64,000 bases of DNA, taken from Epithemia pelagica. Lineage: Eukaryota > Bacillariophyta > Bacillariophyceae > Surirellales > Surirellaceae. Within the stretch, counting starts at the first letter, position 1. Every line of letters starts with the position of its first letter. Shown piece after piece: positions 31,706 to 41,471 of the stretch. Below the pieces are notes generated by a model. That model ran no database searches and was not told the origin of the DNA. It was given only the letters and a program-made list of their open reading frames with translations. The DNA is taken from positions 1,860,001 to 1,924,000 of the forward strand of contig OX337239.1 in assembly GCA_946965045.2 (NCBI GenBank), given 5' to 3'. Position numbers and translations under genes: made by a program.

Positions 31706-32731
31706 ATGAGGACAATGACAGCACCAAAGCGGCGTGGTAGGAAGGATTTTGCTGCTAGCATCAGTCTTCGGTGCCCAGTGACAGTCCTTGTGCTATGCAT
31801 TGTCTATTGCGCTTCAACCATCTTTTGGATCGATGCATCGTCCTCTATCCATGGTCGGCAAAGCCTTGAGAAGGAAGCGAGTCTTTTTTTGGAAACTAAC
31901 CAGTATGCACTGGCAAAGGAACAAAGCTTTGGATTCTTCACCGACATTCCCATAGAAACATGGAACATGATGAAACAGCGTGTACACGAGGCCCAACCCA
32001 ACATGGCATGTGGTCCAAATTGCAGTGGGGCGTTAGATCCAATGTCGTGGTACCAAGAAAACTATGAACCCGAGTTCTCCTGTCTGCATGAACGACGGAT
32101 TGGTAAAATGGGAGACGGCGGCAAGTGGGTTTGCGATCCGCACCGATTGGTCAACAAATCGTGTCTGATTTATAGCGTGGGGTCTCGAGGAGATTTTTCC
32201 TTTGAGACTCATGCCCTTGGTCGACTTGGGTCACACTGTGAGATCCACACGTTTGATATCAACAACCACACCCGCCAAGCAGACAAGGTGAACAGCTCCC
32301 GTTTACACTTTCATCACTGGGGCATTGGAAAGACCAACGAGGCCAAGTTTAAAACTCTGAACGAGACGGTTCACGAGCTCGGCCATGCCAACCGAACCAT
32401 TGACATTTTCAAGATCGATTGTGATGGATGTGAATTTGAGACCTTTGAAACGTGGATCACGGACCAACCTGCCATGCTGCACCAAATTCTCGTGGAGGTG
32501 CACGCCAAAAAGCCAACTCCGACGCGATATGGACAAAAAGTGTCTTACAAGGTCCACATGGACAAGCATTTGACAAGAGAGGATGTGGAAGTAACCACTA
32601 GCTTCTTCAAACGAATGCACGAGTATGGCTATGCAATCTTCCACAAGGAACCCAACATTCAATACTGGTGTGACTGGCCTGCGGTGGAGTATGCCTTCAT
32701 CAAACTGCATCATGATTTCTTTTCAAAGTGA
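31706..32731 (+). CDS. FkbM/METTL24-type methyltransferase, type II membrane protein
   Basis: The 341-residue protein has one transmembrane helix at residues ~18-45, so it probably faces the Golgi or ER lumen. After a stem region the pattern R-R-I-G-x-x-G-D-G-G-K-W-V-C (about nt 32095-32135) opens the domain. S-V-G-S-R-G-D-F-S-F-E and T-F-D-I-N follow as the SAM-binding core, and D-I-F-K-I-D-C-D-G-C-E-F-E-T matches the FkbM signature D-x-x-K-I-D-x-E-G. These enzymes O-methylate glycans or small molecules. The substrate is unknown. No introns are needed. Confidence 0.82.
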   Translation: MRTMTAPKRRGRKDFAASISLRCPVTVLVLCIVYCASTIFWIDASSSIHGRQSLEKEASLFLETNQYALAKEQSFGFFTDIPIETWNMMKQRVHEAQPNMACGPNCSGALDPMSWYQENYEPEFSCLHERRIGKMGDGGKWVCDPHRLVNKSCLIYSVGSRGDFSFETHALGRLGSHCEIHTFDINNHTRQADKVNSSRLHFHHWGIGKTNEAKFKTLNETVHELGHANRTIDIFKIDCDGCEFETFETWITDQPAMLHQILVEVHAKKPTPTRYGQKVSYKVHMDKHLTREDVEVTTSFFKRMHEYGYAIFHKEPNIQYWCDWPAVEYAFIKLHHDFFSK

Positions 32732-34166
32732 AAAGCTTCCTGCATATGTGCGACCGGATCTTTATCATCTGGATCTGACGAGGCAAGAGCGATGAAACGA
32801 CGTGCACGGACCAGCTCAAATTGGAGCTTCCTAGACCCGAAGCCAGTATTTCGCTTACGCACAAAACAAACCTCCGAAGAAAAGGAGCATCGAAACATTG
32901 TCCTGTTCTTATCATTGCTAAGCGTAATGTTAGGAGTCAGGAATCATGTAAAGATGGCCGTCGGATAATTTTCTTTGTGCAGTGTTCTCAAGACGAGGTA
33001 ATAGCTGGTCATTTCAGGACCATGAGCAATCGTCGTTTTTGTACGTCTCGGAAGCAACCATCTTGCTTCCCCTCAGTCTGATTCATCCAAGATTGATGAA
33101 ATTTTATTGGCCTTCAGGTCTTCGTGAATCTCTGCTTGAAAATGAAGATCTTGATAAGGAGTCATCGTCTATGGCGGACACAGCCAAGGCGGCCTCAAGG
33201 ATTGACAGAAGGTCATCGTGCTGGTGTGGGGTGGAGAGCGCACTTGGAGGAAAGAGGAGAGAGTCTCGAGAAAGCTGTGCCAGATTCATTTGCTGTGCTT
33301 GTGGTGACAGGACTCTTGGCAAACTTCTGCATGTGCTTGGAGAGGTGAGCGATGGGGAAGGCATTTTCAATCAGTCGAAAGACGTTTGGATCTCTTGAGT
33401 TATTCGAATGGTCTTGAGTCGAGAAGTCTCCTTTTACTGTTTGGGATTCTTGAAATTGTGTGCTGGATGCGCGGTCGGTGGTCGGTGGGTGTTTCTTTCT
33501 TGTAAAATGTATATCGGAGAAAATCCAAAATGCCCAGATCCCGAGAGACTTTTCCGAGGTCTGAGTTCTCATTCTGCACAATTAGCTACGTCGACGCTCG
33601 TGCTTGCTTATGGACCTTGCCCGTCAGTAATCCGTCATTTGAAGCCAGCGTCTCTTTTTCTTACGCACTTCGTGCGTTTATTTATTTGAAAAGTTGCAGC
33701 TCGTCAGATTTTCTTGTCGTCATGATTCATCATCGAAATGATGCGACATGCGACACGCCAATCATTGAATGACAAAAGCGCAGCTTGAAAATTCCGGAAG
33801 TTTTGTAACGCCGAGGCCGAATTCCATCGGAGTGAGCTCGTCAACGGGGATCGGGAGTCATCAGTCATCCCTTGGACGAAGAGGACACGCAAGCCCAAGT
33901 CGCTGCTGTTGTTGCAGTCATTGGTCATTTAGTCTGAGTGGTCGTGGTTGCTCATTTTTCTGAGTGGGTCCGTCTGTCCTTCTACTTGTTGGTTCGTGGT
34001 GGCCCAAACTTCCTCGTCTTACTCGAGATTTTACAAGTTGATACTACTTCTTGTATGTTTAACGATACCGCAAGAACAACAAAAGGCTCTGGCTTCTTAG
34101 ACACTCTACAGGGTCATTGGAATCCCAAGGAAAACTGGAACACCACCGAAATCAAAGGCACTGATC
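32732..34166. other. Intergenic
   Basis: There are only short overlapping frames without motifs on both strands, and no gene can be supported. The stretch ends at the left boundary of the nested mobile-element cluster. Confidence 0.4.
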
Positions 34167-34320
34167 TACTCGTAAGTCATGCTCTACGAGTAGTGGGTCT
34201 TTACTGAAATGTTTTTATCATATAAACATAACATAAAACATAAACACAACGCAAATTTTTGTAGAGCTCATAACCCGCTCATAACCTATTGGTTATGTTT
34301 GAGTTTATGATTCGTCGCTT

Positions 34321-34352
34321 GGTTATGAGGCATGAATTCATGCCTCATAACC
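34321..34352. repeat. Perfect 32-bp palindrome
   Basis: GGTTATGAGGCATGAA is followed directly by its exact complement, so it can form a hairpin with 16-bp arms. It lies inside the MITE-like element. Confidence 0.9.
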
Positions 34353-34394
34353 GTTGTGTTCAAACATAACACAAAACACATCCGAAAAATTATC

Positions 34395-34421
34395 AGCGCA
34401 TGCCCAACACCGGGCATGCGC
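34395..34421. repeat. Hairpin with 10-bp stem
   Basis: The arms GCGCATGCCC and GGGCATGCGC flank the 6-nt loop AACACC. Confidence 0.85.
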
Positions 34422-34530
34422 ATGAAAATGGACACGAGTTCCCCACCAGATTCATGGGACTCACTTTGCCGAGATGATACACTGGTACTGGTAGACGCTG
34501 GGTATGTCATTTCCGCTCAATGCTTGATGA

Positions 34531-34683
34531 GGAAGAAGGAAGGAAGAAGGAAGAAGGAAGAAGGAAGAAGGAAGAAGGAAGAAGGAAGAAGGAAGAAGGA
34601 AGAAGGAAGAAGGAAGAAGGAAGAAGGAAGAAGGAAGAAGGAAGAAGGAAGAAGGAAGAAGGAAGAAGGAAGAAGGAAGAAGA
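34531..34683. repeat. Heptanucleotide tandem array (AAGAAGG)n
   Basis: About 21 nearly perfect 7-bp units. Because 7 is not a multiple of 3 and no unit frame has a stop, all three forward frames encode the same cyclic K-K-E-E-G-R-R heptad. Confidence 0.95.
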
Positions 34684-34769
34684 ATCATCAAGCTTGACCA
34701 TCACACTAGCACCTCTTTTTTGATGCCAAAGAAAAGCAAGGCAAAAGCATAGAGATGCGTCGGATTGAG

Positions 34770-34777
34770 GTGGGGGG
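34770..34777. repeat. hAT target-site duplication, left copy
   Basis: GTGGGGGG directly abuts the CAGGG terminus; an identical octamer is at 41464-41471. Confidence 0.9.
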
Positions 34778-35410
34778 CAGGGTTGTGAAGTCATAAGTCA
34801 CTAATTCCAAAGTCAACACCGAATTTGACTTGATTTTGCCACTTTTTTGCAAGTCCCATTCCATTCGTCATGCCGTAGAATACGGAATGACAATTCCTTA
34901 TTCAATTCTATACTCTATACCACGAGTACTTACTCTGTTCAAGTCAAGTCTCCTTCGTTATTTACATGACTTTCATTCCCCAAGTCAATCTCATTCACTA
35001 TGACCGGACGACTTGTCATTCCCAAGTCTTCTTCCATTAGGCCCAAAGTTCCCTACTTGAAGTCATTATAGTAAGTCATTTACCCAAACTCCCTAAGTCA
35101 ATTATTCCATTCTACCAAAACTCCCTAAGTCAGTTATTCCATTCTCCTAAAGTACAGACACACCGATAATCACCGTGTACCGTGTATTCTTCATACAAAG
35201 CACCTCGAAACTGACAAAACAAACAACAATCAACTGATGACCTACACATACCTTCTTCCCCAACACCTATCAGAATGACCCTTGACTCTTGGCCTTGTTT
35301 CGTCGTGTCCTCACTTCTCACTCCTCACAGTTAGAACGACAAGCAGCCAGCATCCTTTCACCACCGTCCCCCCTTTGTCACTTTGCACCCTGCACCTCTT
35401 GCGCCCAACC

Positions 35411-38137
35411 ATGGCTCCAAAGAGGAAGTCGTTGAGCCGAACATCGAGCAAGAAAAGCTCGACTGATGATCCACCATTGGATACTGCAACGGCGAACAAG
35501 ATCAAGGCTCGCCAATCTCTATACAAACAGGAGAAGGAGCTCATTCCCATTCTTTCCTCCCCACTTCCCGAATTTTTCACTCAGAATCCTACTCCTCTAT
35601 GGAAATGGGGGATCCACATCGATTGGGAAAAGTTCGACAAGTTTCACGAAGAATCCATTGACGAGAAACGAGACTTCTCAATGTACGAGGGAGTCACCAG
35701 CTTATTCGAATCCTACGAACATGTTGTAATCAAGAAATTATGGCCGAAGAAAAAACCTTCTCAACAAGGCAGGAAGAAACCGGTTGTATCGAAGAAGCTA
35801 GCCAAGTACCAAGATGTCTGTCGGTTCTGCATCATATGCCCTGTTTGCTTCCACGATCCGGATACAACCTTGGCCAAATCCATCATCGGTTGCTCTGGCA
35901 AAACTTCCAATATCTCCCAGCACCGAACTGGGTGTCATCAAGATTTGACGTTTGACGACGAGAAACCGGACACACAGGCTACTCTTGGCGAATATGCAAC
36001 AAATCAAATCGTAACACGATCAGGTATTCGCAAGGAATTCCGACGACTCATATATGAGTTCGTGAATGATTGCTGCCTACCAGCATCGACAGTAGAGAAG
36101 CCAGAATTTCGGTCACTACTTCAATTCGCAACCTCCCATGGCCTCCAGCTCAAAGATTCCAAGGCTGAAAATATGAGTCGAAGGGAGATCACCAAAATGC
36201 GCTTGAATTCTTATGAAGAGTTCCTCTTCGTCGTGTCAGAACTTGGCAATAACGTTCGCAATGCTTATCACAAGCTATGCAAGCAGAACGTACCTTTTGG
36301 GACCTTATGCCACGACATATGGAACGGCCCCAGGGGCGACATTCTGGGTGTCACTATAATGTTCACAGATCCCAGAAACTGTGAAGTTTATAGAATTCCC
36401 ATTGGCCTGGCTGAAATACTAGGTCACTCGGCTGCCGATGTCGCCAAGTTGACACACGCTCTACTAAATCAAGTCGGATTTTCTCAGAGTGACTTATGCG
36501 CCTCTGTAAACGACAACACGGCATCAGCCGTGCTTGCAGGCAAGTACATTCTCGGCACTCTACGTCATGGGAGTGGCAGTGGCAGTAAAGGCAAGTGTGA
36601 CATGCACAAGGCTGAACTGATTCTGAAACATGCCACCGGCTTGGTACAACGAAGCAGAAACAAGATTATCATCGACGCCAATCCAGAATTTGTTGAAGCC
36701 TATGGTATTGCAAAGAAGTTTGCTGCATGGCTCATGAGCAGTCGAGCACCACAACGATGGGAGAATTTCAAAGATTTCGCGAACAAAATGGGAGCTGTGG
36801 TCATCATGATTCCACTCCCCAATGAAACAAGGGTATCTGGATGCATCCTACTCATCATTGGCCTCCTTCGCAACAAATGGATTATGGATGAATACGCTGC
36901 CAGTACTATAAATGGAGACCTAGGCTTCAAACGCCGCTATCCCAATCCGGATGTATGGGAAGTTCTTTCCCAATTTGAAGCCATTCTATCCCCTCTAAAG
37001 GCAGTGTCTCTATCGCTCCAAGTCGATGCTCCCGGTTCTTCATCTGCGTCCTTATTGGAGTTGTACAGTGCCCGTCATGTTGCCAAGTTGATGGAAATTG
37101 AGGACATCGAATGCTTGCCCATGAAAGAAAATTTGGACAACCCAATCAAGAAGTGGGATGCCACAAAGAACATGGATGACCTGGACGAACAACGCAACCC
37201 AATTGCCTTTGAGGACTTGCATTCGACTAGTCGGAAACTCATCCGTCGGATTATCAAAGAGTACAAGACGTACGTTCTCGAAGAAAAAGACGAAGATGCA
37301 GAGAAAGCCATGTGCTGCAACCCACTCCTGGCCAATATTTTTGAAGGACTCTTCAAAGATTTGGATGCCTATGACGACGACGACATCTCCCGTGTTAAGA
37401 CGATGTTTGTGGAGGATATGGTTGCCAAGTTTTCGAACAAACGAGTCTCTCGCCTTGGTACAGTGTTTGCAAAACAGACTGGCAACAGTGGGGGAACAAC
37501 AGACTCCACACCTACTACGAACTCGAGTGCGAAACCTAAGAAAAAATCGAAGGTGGCAAGTGCCTTTGCCAAGATCAGAGAAGCACGAGAGAAAAAACAA
37601 CAGGACTTGCTTGGACTGTCGGGCAAGGCCAGTAACGCTGGCGCAGAGGCAAAACTTGTTGCGGACCTCCGCGAGGCATGCAAAGAATGTTGGACCGATT
37701 TCAAGAAAATGTGTGATCTCATGATTGATCATAGATGGGAGGTGGTGATCAAGAAGTATTCGACAGATGAATTCAAGAAGGAATCTCAGAAATGGGGGCG
37801 TTTGGAATGGGACGAGTTCAATGAACACTGCCGTGACAACTACTACCTTGGCATAGCACGATATTTCGACGTCATGAAATGGTGGAAGGTTCATGGTTCG
37901 GAATATCCTTTCATGCTCCCTTCAGCTCTCATTTGGCTTACCAAACCTCCGACTAATGCCTTTCAAGAACGAGTGTTCTCTGCAAGCACTTGGTATCACC
38001 AGAACAAATTGATGGGCAATATGTATGAGAAACACAACGAGATGCGAACTTTGGAAAAGTTGACTAGGCCGTTGCGCAAATTGATTCTTCAGAGAGAAGC
38101 CGAAATAAAAAAGAAGAAACAGAGAAAAAGGAAGTGA
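35411..38137 (+). CDS. hAT-family transposase
   Basis: I used the ATG at 35411 (context AACCATGG) rather than the earlier start of the open frame; the protein has 908 residues. It has a basic N-terminus. A Cys/His cluster C-x2-C-x3-C-x2-C...C...H-x4-C-H at residues ~137-176 resembles a BED-type DNA-binding finger. A long RNase H-like central region follows. The hAT C-terminal dimerisation segment is clear: W-W-K-V-H-G-S-E-Y-P, then P-T-N-A-F-Q-E-R-V-F-S-A-S and N-K-L-M (nt ~37875-38020). The frame is intact, so the protein could be active. Its stop is 5 nt before the ATG of the next ORF. Confidence 0.9.
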   Translation: MAPKRKSLSRTSSKKSSTDDPPLDTATANKIKARQSLYKQEKELIPILSSPLPEFFTQNPTPLWKWGIHIDWEKFDKFHEESIDEKRDFSMYEGVTSLFESYEHVVIKKLWPKKKPSQQGRKKPVVSKKLAKYQDVCRFCIICPVCFHDPDTTLAKSIIGCSGKTSNISQHRTGCHQDLTFDDEKPDTQATLGEYATNQIVTRSGIRKEFRRLIYEFVNDCCLPASTVEKPEFRSLLQFATSHGLQLKDSKAENMSRREITKMRLNSYEEFLFVVSELGNNVRNAYHKLCKQNVPFGTLCHDIWNGPRGDILGVTIMFTDPRNCEVYRIPIGLAEILGHSAADVAKLTHALLNQVGFSQSDLCASVNDNTASAVLAGKYILGTLRHGSGSGSKGKCDMHKAELILKHATGLVQRSRNKIIIDANPEFVEAYGIAKKFAAWLMSSRAPQRWENFKDFANKMGAVVIMIPLPNETRVSGCILLIIGLLRNKWIMDEYAASTINGDLGFKRRYPNPDVWEVLSQFEAILSPLKAVSLSLQVDAPGSSSASLLELYSARHVAKLMEIEDIECLPMKENLDNPIKKWDATKNMDDLDEQRNPIAFEDLHSTSRKLIRRIIKEYKTYVLEEKDEDAEKAMCCNPLLANIFEGLFKDLDAYDDDDISRVKTMFVEDMVAKFSNKRVSRLGTVFAKQTGNSGGTTDSTPTTNSSAKPKKKSKVASAFAKIREAREKKQQDLLGLSGKASNAGAEAKLVADLREACKECWTDFKKMCDLMIDHRWEVVIKKYSTDEFKKESQKWGRLEWDEFNEHCRDNYYLGIARYFDVMKWWKVHGSEYPFMLPSALIWLTKPPTNAFQERVFSASTWYHQNKLMGNMYEKHNEMRTLEKLTRPLRKLILQREAEIKKKKQRKRK

Positions 38138-38142
38138 TCGAC

Positions 38143-39144
38143 ATGACTGCGATAGACGAGAGTGGCACAAAAGGAGACGGCACAAGCAGCCAAGTCCAAG
38201 CCACTGCAAGTGTTGCAGTTGCAGTAGCCAGTCAACCAGTGGCTTCTGAAAGCACTACCGAAACACCTTCGCGACAAAGAACAAGTGGTGGAACAGGAAG
38301 CGGAACATCAAGTGAACCGATCAATATAACAGCGGAAAGTACACCAGCACAAGACATTAGCACTGGGGCCACAGACCAGCTATCCAGCACGGAACAAGAT
38401 GGGAAATTGCCGTTTCAAGAGAAGAATAAGACGACACCAGTGGACCTGGACCAACATGGGCGGCAGATGCAAGGTCGACAGTTACGAATGGCAATGGCCA
38501 TTCAGAAAGCCGCTATGGAACTACAAGAGTTCGGTAAGAAGAAGGTTGTGGATGAAGGAACAAGCCAATACAATGACAGGCAAGATTCGGTCTCAGTGGC
38601 GGAGAGTACGACAACAACAAGACCTGTTCCGGTCGATCCAGAAGTAGCCGGCAACAGCACGACAGCCGAAGAAACAACAACATTGATGAAGTTCTACGCT
38701 GATACAGACAATGATGATGATCTTGCTCCTCCTCAAGAAGCAGACGACATTGTGGTCGTTCAAATTCCTATCGACGAGCAAGACAAAGACCAGGATGAGG
38801 GAGACGATGGAGATGACGATGATTGTGGATTGTTGAAAGCCTTGAAGGAACAAATGGAAGAAGTAAAGGTAGAATCTACCGGCATTGCGATCAGTCCTGC
38901 GGCTGTTGGTCTGTTGAAGGACGACGCCAACTTACCCATAGAGGGAACTTCCAAGGATGCTCCCGTCATCACGACTCCTCTGGCTGTTGCCGCTGATTTC
39001 TCAACTCCTGAAGCAAGTGAAAAACAAAAAGCAAGCACGAGCAAGAAACAATATGGGAAAAGGAAGGATACGAGTAGCAAGAAAACCCATAGTCCATCGA
39101 GTAAACGTACCCGCTCCAACACCACACTTAAATCACCGCCGTGA
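38143..39144 (+). CDS. Second ORF of the hAT element, acidic Ser/Thr-rich protein
   Basis: The ORF starts 5 nt after the transposase stop, in another frame, and gives about 333 residues. Composition is rich in Ser, Thr, Asp and Glu with a Lys-rich tail (K-R-K-D-T-S-S-K-K-T). It has one predicted amphipathic stretch (G-R-Q-M-Q-G-R-Q-L-R-M-A-M-A-I-Q-K-A) and a D-D-D-D acidic run. No family was recognised. The spacing suggests co-transcription with the transposase, by reinitiation or alternative splicing (inference). Confidence 0.55.
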   Translation: MTAIDESGTKGDGTSSQVQATASVAVAVASQPVASESTTETPSRQRTSGGTGSGTSSEPINITAESTPAQDISTGATDQLSSTEQDGKLPFQEKNKTTPVDLDQHGRQMQGRQLRMAMAIQKAAMELQEFGKKKVVDEGTSQYNDRQDSVSVAESTTTTRPVPVDPEVAGNSTTAEETTTLMKFYADTDNDDDLAPPQEADDIVVVQIPIDEQDKDQDEGDDGDDDDCGLLKALKEQMEEVKVESTGIAISPAAVGLLKDDANLPIEGTSKDAPVITTPLAVAADFSTPEASEKQKASTSKKQYGKRKDTSSKKTHSPSSKRTRSNTTLKSPP

Positions 39145-39221
39145 TACACTTATTCCATTTATGATTCACTAACAATGAGGCGATGAAGTTGCATGTTTGC
39201 ATGATTAACCATTAAGTTTTA

Positions 39222-40088
39222 CTAAGATCTTTGATAAATGTTCGCCATCATAGGAATCAGTGTCTTCAAATTATTACCGGAATGTGTGTCGTTATAGGAA
39301 TCGAGTGCGGATAAAACAGTGGGTCGGGTCTCATTGGATTGAAGGAGCTGGCCCAAGGAACCAAAGAGGGGATTGATCTGTTTCCATATGTTTCGTGGAA
39401 TCCATGAGGTGAGAAGGTGCGAACATCTTAAAGAGTCGCTCTCCATTTTGTAGCCATGGGTCCATTCCAAATGAAAACACCATCGGAAAACATGAATATC
39501 ACAGGGTATTCCTTCATCTCGGGAAAACGCCGAAGATAGAACAATCATGACAGTTTTGTGGCCAATCCCAATCAGCTGTTCAAATTGGCGAGCGCAAATA
39601 TTGGACGGAATGATCCCATCGTGGCGCTGTATGAAATAGTCAGCTGAGTTGACTATTCTTTCGGCATTGTTGTAGTAGCGACCAGCATCAGAAATTATGG
39701 AACAGAATGCATTCATGCCATAACGGGATGCGATGTCATAACAAGCCGTTGCAGATGTGAGGCCAATGGAGAAAAGGCGTGGGATAATTTTGCTGAGTTG
39801 TGCATCTGACGTACTCGAACTCATGATGATGATGATCAGGCACATGAAAGCTCGGTCTGGTTGTTGGGATATGTCGTCAGAGTTCGATTGATTGTGGATA
39901 TAATCGTCCATCCATCGTTCCCAATTGTCTCGTGGGGAAATGATGTTCTTATCGAGAAGGTGTTGCCGAAAATCAAGAAGACCGGAAAGAAGATTGAGTT
40001 GTTTTTCCTTTATTTGTGGAGCCAATGGTGGAATAGGAGCCAGATATACATTTCGGAGGGGTAGTAGTTTCGGTGGTTCACCAGGCAT
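39222..40088 (-). CDS. Endonuclease III-like HhH-GPD DNA glycosylase carried by the hAT element
   Basis: This is a 288-residue frame, possibly the last exon of a longer gene: coding-like sequence continues upstream of the ATG after a CTAG acceptor-like site near 40115. It follows Nth order. A helical part ends G-R-Y-Y-N-N-A-E-R-I (cf. G-L-Y-x-x-K-A-x-x-I). The helix-hairpin-helix L-I-G-I-G-H-K-T carries the catalytic Lys position, and C-D-I-H-V-F-R-W carries the catalytic Asp. The C-terminal Cys cluster that binds [4Fe-4S] in bacterial Nth is absent. Such enzymes remove damaged bases and can nick at abasic sites. Activity is plausible but unproven. Its location well inside the hAT termini makes it cargo. 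Confidence 0.75.
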   Translation of the reverse strand: MPGEPPKLLPLRNVYLAPIPPLAPQIKEKQLNLLSGLLDFRQHLLDKNIISPRDNWERWMDDYIHNQSNSDDISQQPDRAFMCLIIIIMSSSTSDAQLSKIIPRLFSIGLTSATACYDIASRYGMNAFCSIISDAGRYYNNAERIVNSADYFIQRHDGIIPSNICARQFEQLIGIGHKTVMIVLSSAFSRDEGIPCDIHVFRWCFHLEWTHGYKMESDSLRCSHLLTSWIPRNIWKQINPLFGSLGQLLQSNETRPTVLSALDSYNDTHSGNNLKTLIPMMANIYQRS

Positions 40089-40127
40089 GTGGCGCTTCTC
40101 CGTCGAATCATAACCTAGTTTGTTGTA

Positions 40128-40466
40128 TTAAATTTTTATTTTGGATCGGGAGGCGGATTGAATCAGTTGTGAAATTAGTCTCGTTCGTTTCCGGGTAGAG
40201 TATGGGTGGAACAAGGATGTATTCGTTGTGGTTTTGCCTGTGGAAGAGGATGGAGAGGATGAATTATTTGGTTTGGTGGTCGGAGACCCACCAGGGGAAG
40301 TGATTTGATTGTCATGTTCTTGGATTATGGACAGAACTTCCTTTTCGAACAAATCGATGAAAGGGAAAATGGTATCGGGAACAAATCTGAATAGGGGACC
40401 TTCCTGGCCAACCGTGATTGGAGTTTGCACAACGAATCGCGTGTCGGATCGAATCATCCAAGACAT
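40128..40466 (-). CDS. Unassigned frame upstream of the glycosylase, probable exon
   Basis: A 112-residue open frame. It lies between the glycosylase and another open frame on the same strand and has a Ser/Thr-rich basic C-terminal part. It probably belongs to the same multi-exon gene, but I could not place splice sites with confidence. No domain is recognised. Confidence 0.35.
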   Translation of the reverse strand: MSWMIRSDTRFVVQTPITVGQEGPLFRFVPDTIFPFIDLFEKEVLSIIQEHDNQITSPGGSPTTKPNNSSSPSSSTGKTTTNTSLFHPYSTRKRTRLISQLIQSASRSKIKI

Positions 40467-40517
40467 TATGTGGGTGAGTGGTGAGATTGAGCAAGTATCT
40501 CTTTGGTCCAGGGTATA

Positions 40518-40997
40518 TTAGGCACAGAGTGTGGTAAGGAAGGTCGAACAGTCTTGTCGGTGGAATGTAGGCAAACAAAATATCTCCATGTATGGATTGG
40601 CTCCTTCTGGGACTTCATAGTTGATGGTATATGGCGAACTGTCTGAAGCTGTGGCTTCGAGAATACCGAGGGAAAATTGTTTTATGACCTCGTTGGAAGG
40701 GATGCTGTTGACTTGGCAGATGTGTGTCCTGGACATGAAAGTATTCACTTGCTTGATTGTAATTGTCTTGTTCGAACGCATTAGCCATCTTAGAAGTATA
40801 TCGGAAATAGCATCCACTAAGACGTTGTCTTCGTCAACCATTTCCTCGGGTTCAGATACAGATGAAGGATGCCCTTCAAGTTCCTCTTCTAGGAATCTGA
40901 TTAGAGTATAGGGACAGTGAATTATGTATCGAACTCGACATCGAGATTCGAATACAATGTTGTTCTTGTTCGTGCTTACACAAGCCATTCTGTACAT
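40518..40997 (-). CDS. Unassigned frame, possible first exon of the hAT cargo gene
   Basis: Starts at the ATG at 40997 (M-Y-R-M-A-C-V-S). Acidic middle with helical segments (D-A-I-S-D-I-L-L-R-W-L). Ends at TAA just upstream of the next frame. No known family. It may be the N-terminal part of the glycosylase-encoding gene. Confidence 0.35.
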   Translation of the reverse strand: MYRMACVSTNKNNIVFESRCRVRYIIHCPYTLIRFLEEELEGHPSSVSEPEEMVDEDNVLVDAISDILLRWLMRSNKTITIKQVNTFMSRTHICQVNSIPSNEVIKQFSLGILEATASDSSPYTINYEVPEGANPYMEIFCLPTFHRQDCSTFLTTLCA

Positions 40998-41010
40998 TGC
41001 AAATTTGCAC

Positions 41011-41095
41011 AGGTGCAGAGGTGCAGAGGTGCAGAGTGCAGAGTGCAGAAGAGTTGGCGCGGACACAGTACAGAGTGCAGAGTGCAGAAGCACAG
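41011..41095. repeat. GTGCAGA-type short tandem repeat
   Basis: Imperfect 7-8-bp units (GTGCAGAG/GTGCAGA) in two clusters inside the hAT right arm. Confidence 0.75.
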
Positions 41096-41463
41096 CGATT
41101 CCTTAACCATTAGTGCACAGTTGTGTCTTGCATTATGTGACTTAAGTCACTTTGACTTAAACGGTTTAAGTCAGAGAATTTACAGGGAATTATGAAGAAT
41201 TTAGCATTAAAGTCAAAGTCAAATTCCATCATGCCTGTAATGTTATTAAGTCGCATGAGGGAGACGGGGGGAATTGACTTGACGAATTAATTCTAAGTAA
41301 ATTCTATAGCAATGGATAGTAGACTTAATAGTCATTAAGTAAATTCACTGGAATTGTTACAGTGACTTGCTAATCACTAAGTAAAGTCGTCTATAAATTT
41401 AAATAGTACTTGAAAGTAGCTAAGTCCATTCACTATGTCATATATAGTTACTTCACAACCCTG

Positions 41464-41471
41464 GTGGGGGG
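41464..41471. repeat. hAT target-site duplication, right copy
   Basis: GTGGGGGG follows the ...CCCTG terminus and is identical to 34770-34777. Confidence 0.9.

Larger units (their letters stand above)
34778..41463 (+). mobile_element. hAT DNA transposon (6.7 kb) with intact termini
   Basis: Both ends carry the inverted repeat CAGGGTTGTGAAGT (34778-34791, and its complement at 41450-41463). The element is flanked by a perfect 8-bp target duplication GTGGGGGG at 34770-34777 and 41464-41471, exactly as expected for hAT elements. Both subterminal regions are rich in the hexamer AAGTCA/TGACTT (11 copies at 34778-35150, 8 at 41130-41390), likely transposase-binding sites. It encodes a BED-finger transposase and an acidic ORF on +, and an endonuclease III-like gene on - facing them. 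Confidence 0.93.
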
